A program made the position numbers and the translations under genes. The notes under the pieces are model-generated. The model was not told where the DNA came from, ran no database searches, and saw only the letters and a program-made list of their open reading frames with translations. From CAINVV01 sp037129695 (GTDB lineage: Bacteria > Bacteroidota > Bacteroidia > Bacteroidales > Prolixibacteraceae), in the NCBI GenBank assembly GCA_037129695.1, contig JBAXUL010000002.1, positions 38,209-102,208 on the forward strand: DNA of 64,000 nt, given 5' to 3'. Below, in pieces: positions 1-9,108 of the stretch. How positions within the stretch are numbered: the stretch's first letter is position 1; each line of letters begins with the position of its first letter.

Positions 1-2
1 TT

Positions 3-104
3 GACCATTTCTCCATCAGCAAAAAGGTTTTCAAGAAGGCGATTGGAGCATTGTACAGACAAAGACGTATCTTACTGGAGGAGAATGGGATAAGGCTAAT
101 TTAA
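3..104 (+). CDS. C-terminal end of CvfB-like RNA-binding protein (partial)
   Basis: The frame opening at base 3 runs without a stop to TAA at 102-104 and encodes about 33 residues with the pattern FSISKKVFKKAIGALYRQRR. This matches the winged-helix tail of CvfB/YitL proteins (S1-like RNA-binding family), which ends with a similar SKKxFKKAIGxLY stretch. The gene begins upstream of the window, so the S1 domains cannot be seen. The call rests only on this short tail. Confidence 0.6.
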   Translation, partial: DHFSISKKVFKKAIGALYRQRRILLEENGIRLI

Positions 105-323
105 TTTTTTGTCTATCCGACTATTCGCTTGGTTTTGTTTGACCAATGCGTTCCTGAAGCAGATTCATTCCTGAATCTGGTATTCCTCCTTTCCTTTATG
201 TAGCTCTTTTAATGTCAGTGGGTTATGTATTTTTGAGATTGTGTTTCCGAATTTATTCAGGGTGGAATTATTAACTAATTGTTTTATTTTCATATGATCA
301 GAATAATTTTACCGCAATTGACT

Positions 324-331
324 TATTTTTG
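324..331 (+). promoter_or_regulatory. candidate -7 promoter box for kup
   Basis: TATTTTTG fits the Bacteroidota -7 consensus TAnnTTTG and ends 43 bases before the kup ATG. No convincing TTG element is visible 17-23 bases upstream. The 200-base AT-rich stretch before it holds no gene. Confidence 0.35.
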
Positions 332-374
332 TGCGCTTACACGAAATAAATGGTTGTTAACAAGTTATAAGTGA

Positions 375-2318
375 ATGGAAAACACTCATACCGGAATTAA
401 AAAAGTCACGGTTGCCGGACTAATAATCACCCTCGGAATTGTTTACGGAGATATTGGCACAAGTCCATTGTATGTAATGAATGCCATCATGAAGGGCGGG
501 ATTGTCGTGAATGATATGCTGATTTACGGAGCACTCTCCTGTATTTTCTGGACACTTACGCTTCAAACCACTTTCAAATACGTCATTATCACCCTTCAGG
601 CTGACAACCACGGAGAAGGGGGGATCTTTGCACTTTTCGCACTGGTCAGGAGGAAAACGAATCTGATAGCCATCATCACCATGCTCGGGGGAAGCGCCCT
701 GCTGGCGGATGGCGTGATCACTCCCGCCATTACCGTTACTTCTGCAGTGGAAGGATTAAATATATTGTATGCGAATATTCCGGTAGTTCCCATCGTGCTT
801 ACTATTTTCCTTTTACTGTTTTTCTTTCAGCAGTTTGGATCCGGACTGATCGGAAGTATTTTCGGTCCTGTCATGTTTATTTGGTTTTTACTGCTTGCCA
901 TTTTGGGAATAAGTCAGCTAACCCACGGTATTGGTGTATTATCGGCGATGAATCCCTATTATGCTTTTAAGTTCCTGACGACCTATCCTGAAGCATTGAT
1001 CCTCCTGGGTGCCGTCTTTTTGGCAACTACCGGAGCAGAAGCGCTGTACTCCGACCTTGGTCACTGCGGAATAAAAAATATCAGAATCACCTGGGTATTC
1101 GTCAAAATCTCCCTGTTGCTCAACTATTTTGGCCAGGGAGCCTGGTTGTTGGATCACCTGGATCAAGCCAAGAACGTGAATGTTTTTTACTCAATCATGC
1201 CGCAATGGTTTTTGATTCCCGGAATTGCCATTGCCACCATGGCGGCCATTATTGCTAGCCAGGCATTGATCAGCGGATCGTATACCTTAATCAGTGAGGC
1301 GATCACGCTCAATGTGTGGCCCAGGATCAAAGTGCTGTATCCTACATCTGTCAAAGGGCAGGTCTACATTCCTTTTGTTAACTGGTTGTTGTGGATCGCC
1401 TGTTCCTTTGTGGTCATTTATTTTGCGAAGTCTTCGAACATGGAAGCAGCGTATGGTTTGTCCATTACCATTACCATGATTATGACGACGCTTCTTTTGT
1501 CGGTTTATCTGAGCAAAAGGAAACTGAACATCTACTTTCGTGTCATTTTGCTTTCGTTGTTCCTGACCATTGAAGGTACCTTCCTCTATGCCAACCTGCA
1601 CAAATTTGTGGATGGTGGCTGGTTGACCATCATGCTGGCATCCTTCTTCTTTATTGTGATGTACGGCTGGTATTTTGGCCGTAAGATCAAGAATAAGTTC
1701 ATCACCTTCACCAGCCTGAAGAAGGAAACGGAAGTGATTCATGAACTGAGTATGGACTACAACGTACCAAAAATCGCCACAAATCTGGTTTATATTACAA
1801 AAGCCAACAAGCTCGATCAGATTGAGTCAAAAATCATGTACTCCATCTTCAACAAACATCCCAAAAGAGCCAACACTTACTGGTTCCTTCATATCGACAG
1901 CCTCGATACGCCGGATACCTTTGAATATTCGGTTCACCATATCGTGCCCGGTGTAGTGATCAAAGTGGAATTCCATTTGGGATTCAAGGTGGAACGACGC
2001 ATCAACGTCTATTTCAAGCAGGTACTGGAAGACCTTGAGAAAACGCATGAAATCAGCATGGTCAGTCATTACAAATCGTTGAAAAGACATTCAATTCCTG
2101 CCGATTTTCTCTTTGTCAACCTCGACCGGGTATTGATCAACGACTACAAATTGCCTCCGCTGAAACGGTTCACCATGGGAATACATAATTTGATCCGCGG
2201 AATGGGTATCAACGACGTCAAGGCTTACGGACTGGACACCAGCAATGTAATTGAGGAGAAAATTCCGATTGTCATTGCCCGTGAAGAGAAGAAAAGGATT
2301 CGGAGAATGACCTACTAG
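375..2318 (+). CDS. kup: Kup-family low-affinity potassium uptake protein
   Basis: This is an inner-membrane K+/H+ symporter of the Kup/HAK/KUP family. The signature GDIGTSPLY lies near residue 25, followed by about a dozen hydrophobic segments up to residue 440 and a hydrophilic cytoplasmic tail of about 200 residues. The length of 647 aa is normal for the family (620-650). The ATG start sits a short distance after a possible TAnnTTTG box. The gene stands alone and converges with the sulfur operon that ends at 2431. Nothing is unusual about it. Confidence 0.95.
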   Translation: MENTHTGIKKVTVAGLIITLGIVYGDIGTSPLYVMNAIMKGGIVVNDMLIYGALSCIFWTLTLQTTFKYVIITLQADNHGEGGIFALFALVRRKTNLIAIITMLGGSALLADGVITPAITVTSAVEGLNILYANIPVVPIVLTIFLLLFFFQQFGSGLIGSIFGPVMFIWFLLLAILGISQLTHGIGVLSAMNPYYAFKFLTTYPEALILLGAVFLATTGAEALYSDLGHCGIKNIRITWVFVKISLLLNYFGQGAWLLDHLDQAKNVNVFYSIMPQWFLIPGIAIATMAAIIASQALISGSYTLISEAITLNVWPRIKVLYPTSVKGQVYIPFVNWLLWIACSFVVIYFAKSSNMEAAYGLSITITMIMTTLLLSVYLSKRKLNIYFRVILLSLFLTIEGTFLYANLHKFVDGGWLTIMLASFFFIVMYGWYFGRKIKNKFITFTSLKKETEVIHELSMDYNVPKIATNLVYITKANKLDQIESKIMYSIFNKHPKRANTYWFLHIDSLDTPDTFEYSVHHIVPGVVIKVEFHLGFKVERRINVYFKQVLEDLEKTHEISMVSHYKSLKRHSIPADFLFVNLDRVLINDYKLPPLKRFTMGIHNLIRGMGINDVKAYGLDTSNVIEEKIPIVIAREEKKRIRRMTY

Positions 2319-2331
2319 AAATGGGACTGAC

Positions 2332-2367
2332 AGGAGACTGATCCTCAAAAATCAAGACAAGTCTCCT
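2332..2367. terminator. weak hairpin between convergent genes
   Basis: AGGAGACT at 2332-2339 can pair with AGTCTCCT at 2360-2367 across a 20-base loop, just after the kup stop and before the end of the convergent operon. There is no clear T-tract on either strand, so a terminator role is uncertain. Confidence 0.3.
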
Positions 2368-2430
2368 CCAATGCTTGTTGCAGAATACTGCAATGCAAAT
2401 TGGCCGTATTCTCCTCATTATCACTGGTCC

Positions 2431-3024
2431 TCAGCAACCTCCACCTGAAGAAGCTGCCTTGCGAACCGGAATGACCAATTCCTTATTTTGCTTTTCCGGC
2501 TTATTTTCTGTTGCTTGATTAAGTTCCGGCTTAACCTGCAGCGCTGCCTGATCGAAAACTGGTTCTTCCCTCGATGCAGTTGCACTTTCCCTGAGTTCAT
2601 CTGAACTATAACCACCTTTCAGTCTTTTTATATTTTCATAGCCCAACTGCCTGAGCAGAAACCAGGGGGCCGTAGCCTGCAATTCATCACTTCCGTACAA
2701 AACGGCCTTTTGTCCGTTTTTCTGCAGTGTTTTGAGCAAAGTGATACTTTCCTTGTCAAGCAGTTGGCGCAATGGAATATTGATTGCGTTGACGGGATGT
2801 CCCTGGACAAAAAGGTTGGCCGGACGGATGTCAATCAATTGTTGTCCGGTAATTTGGCTGACCGTAACCTGATTCGAAGGATCATCCATCAGCCTCATAG
2901 TTTCGGTGACTCCGGTTTGGTACTCCGGATTCTTGGGTCTGAAAACGTAAGCGATTGTAACGATGATCAAGGCCAAACCCACCAACCCCAGCCAGGGTGA
3001 ATTACTTTTCAGGAAACGATTCAT
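2431..3024 (-). CDS. membrane-anchored rhodanese-like protein without catalytic Cys, C-terminal SGGGC
   Basis: 197 aa. An N-terminal anchor (about residues 9-27, positive residues in front) suggests that the rest faces the periplasm. A rhodanese fold follows (about 50-145: DIRPAN, INIPL, LKGGY). In the active-site loop the usual Cys is replaced: VLYGSDELQ instead of a YCxxGxR-type loop, so sulfurtransferase activity through that site is not expected. A Lys/Glu/Gln-rich linker leads to the last five residues, Ser-Gly-Gly-Gly-Cys. The upstream gene (3089-3709) has the same architecture and ending. It is last in the psr/yeeE operon. Inference: the terminal Cys on a flexible arm could carry sulfur, as in the SoxY C-terminal arm. 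That function is not established. Confidence 0.8.
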   Translation of the reverse strand: MNRFLKSNSPWLGLVGLALIIVTIAYVFRPKNPEYQTGVTETMRLMDDPSNQVTVSQITGQQLIDIRPANLFVQGHPVNAINIPLRQLLDKESITLLKTLQKNGQKAVLYGSDELQATAPWFLLRQLGYENIKRLKGGYSSDELRESATASREEPVFDQAALQVKPELNQATENKPEKQNKELVIPVRKAASSGGGC

Positions 3025-3088
3025 CTCTTTGGTATTTATTAAATTTCAAAAGTCAATTAACTAAAATAAAGACAGTCAATTCAGTAGA

Positions 3089-3709
3089 TCAACATCCCCC
3101 GCCTGATGCTTTTTCCGGTGCTTTTCTGGTTGTCTGAATTTTCTCGCCGGATACGGCGGCAGGCGCTACTGTCTGAACTCCTGATCCCGTAAAATATTGT
3201 CGTGCGGCATTTCTGAAGCTGATCAGGTCGAGATCAGTGGAGGAAGCCGTAGATATGGGAGTTTGCTCCTTGATGATCGTTTCGTACCATTCATTCAGTC
3301 CACCTTTCATGATGTATACCCGGTCGAGTGAATAGCGTTTGCACAATAACCAGGCTTTTTCAGGAGTCAGATCAGCACTGGCATACAGGACTTTGTCCTT
3401 GCCGGGTTGACTGAAGAGATCGATATTTGACTGGCTTAACAGCGAATCCGGTGGGATATTGATGGCTCCAGGAAGTGCGAAGGACCTGTACTGTGCTGCA
3501 GGACGCAGGTCAATCAGCATCAGTGACGGATCATTTTCGATGATTCGGTGGGTAACCTGGTCGACCGACAGATATCTCGACTTTTCAGCGATCGAATTTA
3601 AGAGCATCTTGGGATCAGTTTCTTTCCTGTCGTCTTTTTTGGGCAGAATAACCAGTCCCAACGCAAGAATTATCAGTAGAACCGAGAGTATCGTATATTT
3701 TCTTTCCAT
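3089..3709 (-). CDS. second membrane-anchored rhodanese-like protein without catalytic Cys, C-terminal SGGGC
   Basis: 206 aa with the same plan as the next gene downstream: signal anchor (about residues 5-23), rhodanese domain (about 45-145, with LIDLRPAAQYR, INIPP and MKGGLNEW), an unstructured linker and a final Ser-Gly-Gly-Gly-Cys. The catalytic loop reads VLYASADLTPEKA, again without Cys. One other Cys (in LLCKRYS) lies inside the domain. The two proteins are diverged paralogues. The gene starts 11 bases after the YeeE gene stop, so it is co-transcribed. The shared loss of the loop Cys together with the gain of a terminal Cys suggests a carrier or acceptor role rather than an enzyme (inference). 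Confidence 0.8.
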   Translation of the reverse strand: MERKYTILSVLLIILALGLVILPKKDDRKETDPKMLLNSIAEKSRYLSVDQVTHRIIENDPSLMLIDLRPAAQYRSFALPGAINIPPDSLLSQSNIDLFSQPGKDKVLYASADLTPEKAWLLCKRYSLDRVYIMKGGLNEWYETIIKEQTPISTASSTDLDLISFRNAARQYFTGSGVQTVAPAAVSGEKIQTTRKAPEKASGGGC

Positions 3710-3720
3710 GATTTACCGGA

Positions 3721-4314
3721 TTAATATTCGATTTTTTTGATTTTGGACTGAACCCATCCGGCTCCGTAAAACATTCCGATGGCCATCAGAATCAGCAGAA
3801 ATGTGAATAGCTCCGGAGATATCCCTAAAACAGTATTGATCATTTTGGACCCCATGGAACCACTGTAATACATATTTTCAAAAAGAGGGAATGATTCAGA
3901 GAATAGGAAAACGCCAATAAACATCCCTCCAAAGAAGACGAGTCCGTCAATTCTGCCTACGGCCGTGGCACATAAACTTGTTCCGGGGCAAAAACCGCCC
4001 ATGGCAAAACCTATTCCCATGATGATGCCGCCAACAATGGCAGAGGTCAAAAAGGTAGGCTGAATATAGAGCAGCGAATAATCCACCAATCCCATGTAGC
4101 TGAGGTAAAGCAAGCCCAGGGAAGCTACAATGGCCGCCGTAAAGAACACTTTTACCACCACAAAATCGTATCCGAAAAAGGTGCCGATAATCTTGCGTGA
4201 TGATGAAAAACCAGATGATTCTAGCGCAAAACCAAATCCCATGCCAAGCAATACTGCGAACAGATTGTCCCAGGCAGGGGAAACTAATCCTGATGATATA
4301 ATTGGTCCGATCAT
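3721..4314 (-). CDS. YeeE/YedE-family sulfur transport protein (half 1)
   Basis: 197 aa, about five or six membrane segments. The conserved YeeE/YedE (TsuA-like) signature GGFCPGTSLCATAVGRIDG, with two Cys, lies near residue 110. In TsuA, membrane Cys residues relay thiosulfate through the channel. A second YeeE-type gene lies immediately upstream, so the pair probably forms the two halves that are fused in longer TsuA proteins. It sits between the Psr genes and the rhodanese-like genes. Transport of thiosulfate or another sulfur compound is the expected role; the exact substrate cannot be read from sequence. Confidence 0.88.
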   Translation of the reverse strand: MIGPIISSGLVSPAWDNLFAVLLGMGFGFALESSGFSSSRKIIGTFFGYDFVVVKVFFTAAIVASLGLLYLSYMGLVDYSLLYIQPTFLTSAIVGGIIMGIGFAMGGFCPGTSLCATAVGRIDGLVFFGGMFIGVFLFSESFPLFENMYYSGSMGSKMINTVLGISPELFTFLLILMAIGMFYGAGWVQSKIKKIEY

Positions 4315-4332
4315 AATTTTTAGTTTAAAAGA

Positions 4333-4860
4333 TTAAATCCAGTTTTTACGAAAGACCCAGGCTGCAACGAATGCCGTTCCAAAAATAGCAACCATGGTAA
4401 TGTAACCTCCCAGCGATAGGACAGCCATTCCACTAAGGGCGGCCCCACTGGTACATCCTCTGGCCAATTGTGAGCCAAACCCAAATATCAGTCCGCCAAG
4501 CAGGGCAAAGAGGAGTCTCCGTTGTGAGGTGATTTTGGGTGAATGTTCTACTTTGAATTTCAGCCTGTTGAAGATGATTCCGGATAGAAATGCACCTGCC
4601 AGAACACCAAGAACTTCAAATACCAACCAGTTGTTCATTGGCCGATGATCACCGCCGGCAAACTGACTGTAGTAGGCCGATTGTTCCACATGTGCGGGGG
4701 CAATCACGTTGACGGTGGCCGCGACACTGTTTTTTACTGCACCGCTGGCTCCAAGACCGCGGCCCGAAATGTAAAACGAAAGCAAAAGAACGGTTCCAAG
4801 TATCACCCCTCCCAAATAGGGGTTGAGGTAAAATGTTCCGTCGTACTTATTTTTTTTCAT
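4333..4860 (-). CDS. YeeE/YedE-family sulfur transport protein (half 2)
   Basis: 175 aa from the ATG at 4860, which I prefer over an in-frame ATG at 4911: the extra 17 residues are hydrophilic and the protein then opens MKKNKYDG before the first membrane segment. The signature SQLARGCTSGAALSGMAVLS carries the single conserved Cys of this half. There are about four or five membrane segments. The stop lies 18 bases before the partner YeeE gene. Role as for the partner: membrane passage of a sulfur compound linked to the Psr enzyme and the periplasmic rhodanese-like proteins. Confidence 0.87.
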   Translation of the reverse strand: MKKNKYDGTFYLNPYLGGVILGTVLLLSFYISGRGLGASGAVKNSVAATVNVIAPAHVEQSAYYSQFAGGDHRPMNNWLVFEVLGVLAGAFLSGIIFNRLKFKVEHSPKITSQRRLLFALLGGLIFGFGSQLARGCTSGAALSGMAVLSLGGYITMVAIFGTAFVAAWVFRKNWI

Positions 4861-4960
4861 GTCTCTGTTTTTTGTTTTTATGGCCGAATGGAATCGAAAT
4901 TGGCAAGTCAATACTCAAAACGTCCTTTCCGGCAGAATAAACTTACTCTTGGATTTTTCC

Positions 4961-5902
4961 TCAATACAGGTACCTGGTTATCTGTCCGGCTTCCACCATC
5001 AGAAATCTGAAAATGAGTCCTCCGAGGAGGATCAGGACAGCAGGAACAACGATCGGCACCTTGTACCCTCTTAGTTCCATGATTTCAAGCAAGACAGGGA
5101 AAATCAGTCCCAGGACCACCACGAAAGCAAAGAAAGGAGCCGTAAAGCTACCACCAAGGAAAAGATTGACTGCATCGATCTGTGCCTCTGATCCGGCCAT
5201 GTAGCCCATGAAAAGGTGAGTAATAAAGAACAATTCGATGACAATGAGCAATATGTCTATTTTTCCGATGATTTTGCGCTCCTTGTGGTCCTTGCTGATC
5301 AGAAGGATCACTGCTGTTCCTGTTGACATCCCGGATACCAGGAAAAGTGGTCCCAGGATGGCGGTGTTCCAAAGCGGTCGAGCGTTGAAGGCAGAGAGCA
5401 AAATGCCGGTATAAATTCCCAGAATTACTGCGTAAATCACCATTGGCCAAGCAATGAGGACCCGGTTTCTAATCACCCAGGCTTCGAAATTTTTCAGAAA
5501 TTTGAATTTCCAGTCCCAGCCCGGAAAAAGCTCGGTAAGATAACTTGCCGACCAGACCAGAGAAATAGGAGTCATGATCATCAATACCCATGCACCCCAT
5601 CCCATCGGAGATTCGAGACGGATGGTGGTATAAAGCTGCCAGAACCAGAATTTGTGTTTCAGGTCCAGAAAAAGCAGGAATAAGCCCAGCATCAGTGCTA
5701 TCGGTGCTACCAACGGAGCTTTCTTGACGGTGGCCGACATCTTATCTTCTTTTCCCATGATGGTAAACACTCCGGCAAAAAAGAGTATTCCTGCTGCCAG
5801 GCCACCTAAGAACAGGTAACTGGGAATTTCCCAGTGCCAAATGTTCAGATAGGGATCGATGTTTGGGATGTTCCGCCCGCTAACAAATAATTCTTCCTTC
5901 AT
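4961..5902 (-). CDS. psrC: NrfD/PsrC-type membrane anchor subunit
   Basis: 313 aa, about eight hydrophobic segments. The N-terminal part (NIDPYLNIWHWEIPSYLFLG) matches the NrfD/PsrC family, which binds quinone and passes electrons between the membrane pool and the periplasmic iron-sulfur subunit. No haem-ligand motif is expected in this family. It follows psrB by 20 bases. The symbol describes the family position in a PsrABC-type complex; polysulfide, thiosulfate or tetrathionate cannot be told apart as substrate, nor the direction of electron flow. Confidence 0.88.
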   Translation of the reverse strand: MKEELFVSGRNIPNIDPYLNIWHWEIPSYLFLGGLAAGILFFAGVFTIMGKEDKMSATVKKAPLVAPIALMLGLFLLFLDLKHKFWFWQLYTTIRLESPMGWGAWVLMIMTPISLVWSASYLTELFPGWDWKFKFLKNFEAWVIRNRVLIAWPMVIYAVILGIYTGILLSAFNARPLWNTAILGPLFLVSGMSTGTAVILLISKDHKERKIIGKIDILLIVIELFFITHLFMGYMAGSEAQIDAVNLFLGGSFTAPFFAFVVVLGLIFPVLLEIMELRGYKVPIVVPAVLILLGGLIFRFLMVEAGQITRYLY

Positions 5903-5922
5903 ATGATGAGTTTTTCGCAGGT

Positions 5923-6456
5923 TTATAAAAGATAAAATATTTGCGGTTTCGTACCGGCTTCCGGAGCCAGGGATTTGAATTTCCTGTTTTTTAGTACATT
6001 AACTAGCCTGGAGTTGGGGTCTTCCAGATCGCCGAAGTACATGCATTTGGTCGGACAGACACACACACATGCCGGATCGGATCCCTGGCGCACCCTGTGA
6101 ATACAGAAAGTGCACTTGTCGACATAGCCGTCAGGATGTGAATATCTTGCCTCGTAGGGGCACGATTCGATGCACGCACCGCAGCCGATACATTTGTTGT
6201 GTTCGACCAGGACGATGCCGCCGTCCTCGAAATGGCTGGCGCCCGTGGGGCAGCAGCGGACACAGGGTGAATTGGCACAATGGTTGCATCGCTCCGACCT
6301 CAATTCGATGCTTACGTTCGGATAAGTTCCATCAACAACTTCTTTCACCCAATCCCGGCAAAAACCAACCGGAACGTCGTTCTCGGTCTGGCAGGCAACC
6401 ACACAGTCGCTGCAGCCAACACATTTCCGGGTATCAATAGCCATCGCATATCTCAT
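5923..6456 (-). CDS. psrB: PsrB/PhsB-type four-cluster [4Fe-4S] electron transfer subunit
   Basis: 177 aa with four Cys groups as in DMSO-reductase-family beta subunits: CVGCSDCVVAC, CNHCANSPCVRCCP, CIGCGACIESCP and CTFCIHRV...CVCVCP. It relays electrons between the Mo subunit and the NrfD-like anchor. The start ATG overlaps the end of the catalytic gene by 4 bases (6453-6456), which suggests coupled translation. It has no signal peptide of its own, so it would be exported with the Tat-targeted catalytic subunit, as known for this family. Confidence 0.92.
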   Translation of the reverse strand: MRYAMAIDTRKCVGCSDCVVACQTENDVPVGFCRDWVKEVVDGTYPNVSIELRSERCNHCANSPCVRCCPTGASHFEDGGIVLVEHNKCIGCGACIESCPYEARYSHPDGYVDKCTFCIHRVRQGSDPACVCVCPTKCMYFGDLEDPNSRLVNVLKNRKFKSLAPEAGTKPQIFYLL

Positions 6457-8720
6457 ATCTTAGCCTCCTTCTTTGGTTCGGTTTTGACAAACGTGACAAA
6501 ATTGCCGCGCATTCCAGTTCCACCCATGATCGGGTCGGTGGCCACCCGGGAGATAAGTTCAGTATCGTTGACCCCTCTCCCGAAGGCATATGTCAGCGGT
6601 TTATGGTGATGCCCGAATCCATGGACGATGTAAATGGAATCCCATCGGATTCGTTCAGTAATACGAACCTTGACAGAGAAATTGGAAATGACGCCGGCCT
6701 GATTCTTCAGCCAAACATGCTGATCTTTCCTCAATCCCCATAACTCTGCAACCTGCGGATTCACCCAGACAGAATTTTCAGGCATCAAGGCTACAAGGTT
6801 CCTGTTGTTGGCTGTTCGGCTGAAAGTATGCATCGGGGCCCGGCCGTAGATCAAACGGTAGTAGCCGTCTTCCGGCTGTGGATGAGGGGTATAGACAGGC
6901 ATGGCATCAAAGCCGGCCGACTGCAGTTCCATTGATTTCAACTGGATTTTTCCCGAAGGTGTTTTGAATTTGAATGCCGCACCGGATTCGATGTAAACTG
7001 GAGTTTTGCGGGGATATCTTTTCAATCCGATCCGTTCCATCTCTTCGAGTGACGACCCAACCTGCTTCAATTGCCATTCGAGAACTTCCCTGAAATCCTT
7101 GTAGTTATAATAGGCACCCAATCCGAGTCTTTCTCCAATTTGTTTGGAGATCCACCAGGCAGGCTTTGTATCGTATTTTGGTTCCACGGCAGGCATTCGC
7201 AAGGCAATTGTTGGTTCGCGGTGCGCAGTGGCTCTCAGATCGTCGTAACGCTCAAGGTAGGTGCATTCCGGTAATACCACGTCGGCATAGCCGGTAATTT
7301 CCATCGGCATGGTATCCACCACCACCAGCAGGTCGAGCGCTTGCATCGCTTGCATCAGTTGCTCTTTCAGGGGGATCGAAACCACCAGGTTGGTGCCGGC
7401 AACAAACCAGCCTTTGATGATGCGTTCCATCCCGGGTTTGGGTATGGAGGCCTCAATGATGGTGTTGGTGACCGCTTCCTTGGCAAAGGGATACCTTCCG
7501 TTGAGGGTGTCTTGCCACGACCACGCCGGTTTTGGATAGTCTGGACGCGGAAATTCAGGAATTTTAATACCTTCCTTGAAGAATATACCTCCCCTGTTTC
7601 CCCATGCGCCCAATAAACCATTCAGGATAGCCATGGCGCGTGAGCGCTGTACATCGTCGCCGTACCAGGTCGTATGCCTACCGGGATGGATGATGACAGA
7701 CGGTGCTGCATTGCCCATCTCCCTGGCGGTTTGACGGATGAGTTCGGGTTTGATGGTGGTGATTCCATAGGCCCACTCAGGCGTAAAATTCTTGACATGC
7801 GCTTTCAACTCATCGAAACCTTCCGCATACATATCTACATATTCCTTGTTGTAAAGATCGTCATAGATCAGCACATGAATCCAGGCGAGCAATAAGGCCA
7901 GATCGGTCGAAGGCTTGATGGGAAGCCAGAATTTCGACTTGCTGGCCGCAGTGGAGAGACGTGGATCGACGGTAATGATAACCGCACCCTTGTCGATGGC
8001 ATCCGACATTTCCTGTACCTGACCATTGTGCATGTTCTCTCCGATGTGCGAACCAATGAGCACCAGGCATCTCGTGTCGCGGATGTCTGTGACTTCCGGA
8101 CTACTCACTGATTCCCCAAATGTGAGCTCAAACCCGGTGTCACGCGGTCCGCGACATTGGGCGAATGACGGAGCGGCCACATTGTTGGATCCGAAAGCGT
8201 TGAGCAAATGGGTAAAATATTTGCCGGGCGTGCCGTGGTTGAACAGGGCCATGCTCTCAGGACCATGCTTTCCTGCAATTTCCTTCATCTTTTTCGCGAT
8301 AAAGTCCAGCGCCTCCTCCCAGGTAGCTTCCCGGTAGGTCTGTTCACCATTTTTTGTGATTCTCAACAGTGGAGTCTTCAACCTGTCTGGATCAGAATAC
8401 ATACCCACTCCGCCGGTTCCGCGCGGACAAAGTCGCCCGTTGCATTGTGGATCAGCATCATTGCCAAGTATTTTCTGAATGTTGCCTTCAGGTGAAACAT
8501 AAGTCCACCCGGCACATTTCCAAAAACAAACTTCACAATAGGTAGGCACCCTGCGCCATCCGTTTCTTCCTTTGGAATCTGATGAGCTTGTTTTGTTTGT
8601 AGAAGCGCCAACTACCCAATTTGCTGCTCCTGGGGTAAAAGCCGTAGCTCCCAGCCCGAGCGCGCCAATTTTGATAAATTTCCTCCTCGTATGCATTCTG
8701 CGTATATTAAGATTTTCCAA
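6453..8720 (-). CDS. psrA: molybdopterin oxidoreductase, PsrA/PhsA-type catalytic subunit (Tat-exported)
   Basis: 755 aa. A twin-arginine signal (TRRKFIKIGALGLGA, residues 11-25) is followed by the iron-sulfur motif C62-x2-C65-x3-C69...C98 and a Mo-bisMGD domain. C189 (SFAQCRGPRDTGF) lies where PsrA/PhsA enzymes have the Cys ligand to molybdenum. The length fits the polysulfide/thiosulfate reductase group. It is the first gene of the operon that continues through psrB, psrC, two yeeE genes and two GGGC-tailed rhodanese-like genes. With SQR, CoA-disulfide reductase and cytochrome bd nearby, the physiological direction (reduction or oxidation of a sulfur compound) is open. A mobA gene at 47.7 kb could serve cofactor maturation. 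Confidence 0.93.
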   Translation of the reverse strand: MENLNIRRMHTRRKFIKIGALGLGATAFTPGAANWVVGASTNKTSSSDSKGRNGWRRVPTYCEVCFWKCAGWTYVSPEGNIQKILGNDADPQCNGRLCPRGTGGVGMYSDPDRLKTPLLRITKNGEQTYREATWEEALDFIAKKMKEIAGKHGPESMALFNHGTPGKYFTHLLNAFGSNNVAAPSFAQCRGPRDTGFELTFGESVSSPEVTDIRDTRCLVLIGSHIGENMHNGQVQEMSDAIDKGAVIITVDPRLSTAASKSKFWLPIKPSTDLALLLAWIHVLIYDDLYNKEYVDMYAEGFDELKAHVKNFTPEWAYGITTIKPELIRQTAREMGNAAPSVIIHPGRHTTWYGDDVQRSRAMAILNGLLGAWGNRGGIFFKEGIKIPEFPRPDYPKPAWSWQDTLNGRYPFAKEAVTNTIIEASIPKPGMERIIKGWFVAGTNLVVSIPLKEQLMQAMQALDLLVVVDTMPMEITGYADVVLPECTYLERYDDLRATAHREPTIALRMPAVEPKYDTKPAWWISKQIGERLGLGAYYNYKDFREVLEWQLKQVGSSLEEMERIGLKRYPRKTPVYIESGAAFKFKTPSGKIQLKSMELQSAGFDAMPVYTPHPQPEDGYYRLIYGRAPMHTFSRTANNRNLVALMPENSVWVNPQVAELWGLRKDQHVWLKNQAGVISNFSVKVRITERIRWDSIYIVHGFGHHHKPLTYAFGRGVNDTELISRVATDPIMGGTGMRGNFVTFVKTEPKKEAKI

Positions 8721-8762
8721 AATATTATGATGACTGTACTTGAAAGTTTCTCTCTTGCCCTA

Positions 8763-8792
8763 TAAAGTTAGTGATTATTAACTGATTGACAA
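8763..8792 (-). promoter_or_regulatory. candidate promoter of the psr operon; AT-rich divergent control region
   Basis: Read on the minus strand, TTG (8790-8792), a 19-base spacer and TAACTTTA (8763-8770) approximate the Bacteroidota TTG-N17-23-TAnnTTTG promoter with one mismatch. They lie 42 bases before psrA. The whole divergent region 8721-9079 is very AT-rich and has no gene. TGAT-N6-ATCA (8979-8992) has Crp-like spacing but only weak arms. Confidence 0.35.
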
Positions 8793-9079
8793 ATTGACCA
8801 AAAAATTCAAATATTTGTAACCTTCAGAAATTCAATATAATAAATAAATTTTATTTAGACCTATTAATGTTAATATACGCTAATATATTGATATATAATT
8901 AGATGACAGTAAAATTGTATTTATATAGATATTTAGAGATGAAATGCTAATTGTCAGAATATCAGCAATATAAAATTTTGATTAATTGATCATTAATAAA
9001 CATGATGGCAGACATGATAAAACATGACGCAAAGCAGTTTTTGTAAAAGAGGCCGGGACAAAGCAGAAATAAAATGTTG

Positions 9080-9087
9080 TAGCTTTG
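9080..9087 (+). promoter_or_regulatory. -7 promoter box of the Rieske/cytochrome b operon
   Basis: TAGCTTTG is a full match to TAnnTTTG and ends 21 bases before the ATG at 9109. It also argues against the alternative TTG start at 9085, which lies inside the box. A clear -33 TTG at the normal distance is not visible. Confidence 0.5.
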
Positions 9088-9108
9088 AAATTCAGAAAGA
9101 TTCGCTCC

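Noticed and set aside
8978..8993. Crp/Fnr-binding site TTGAT-N6-ATCAT
   Set aside because: Arms are short, in very AT-rich DNA, and the Fnr spacing is wrong; not called as a site of its own.
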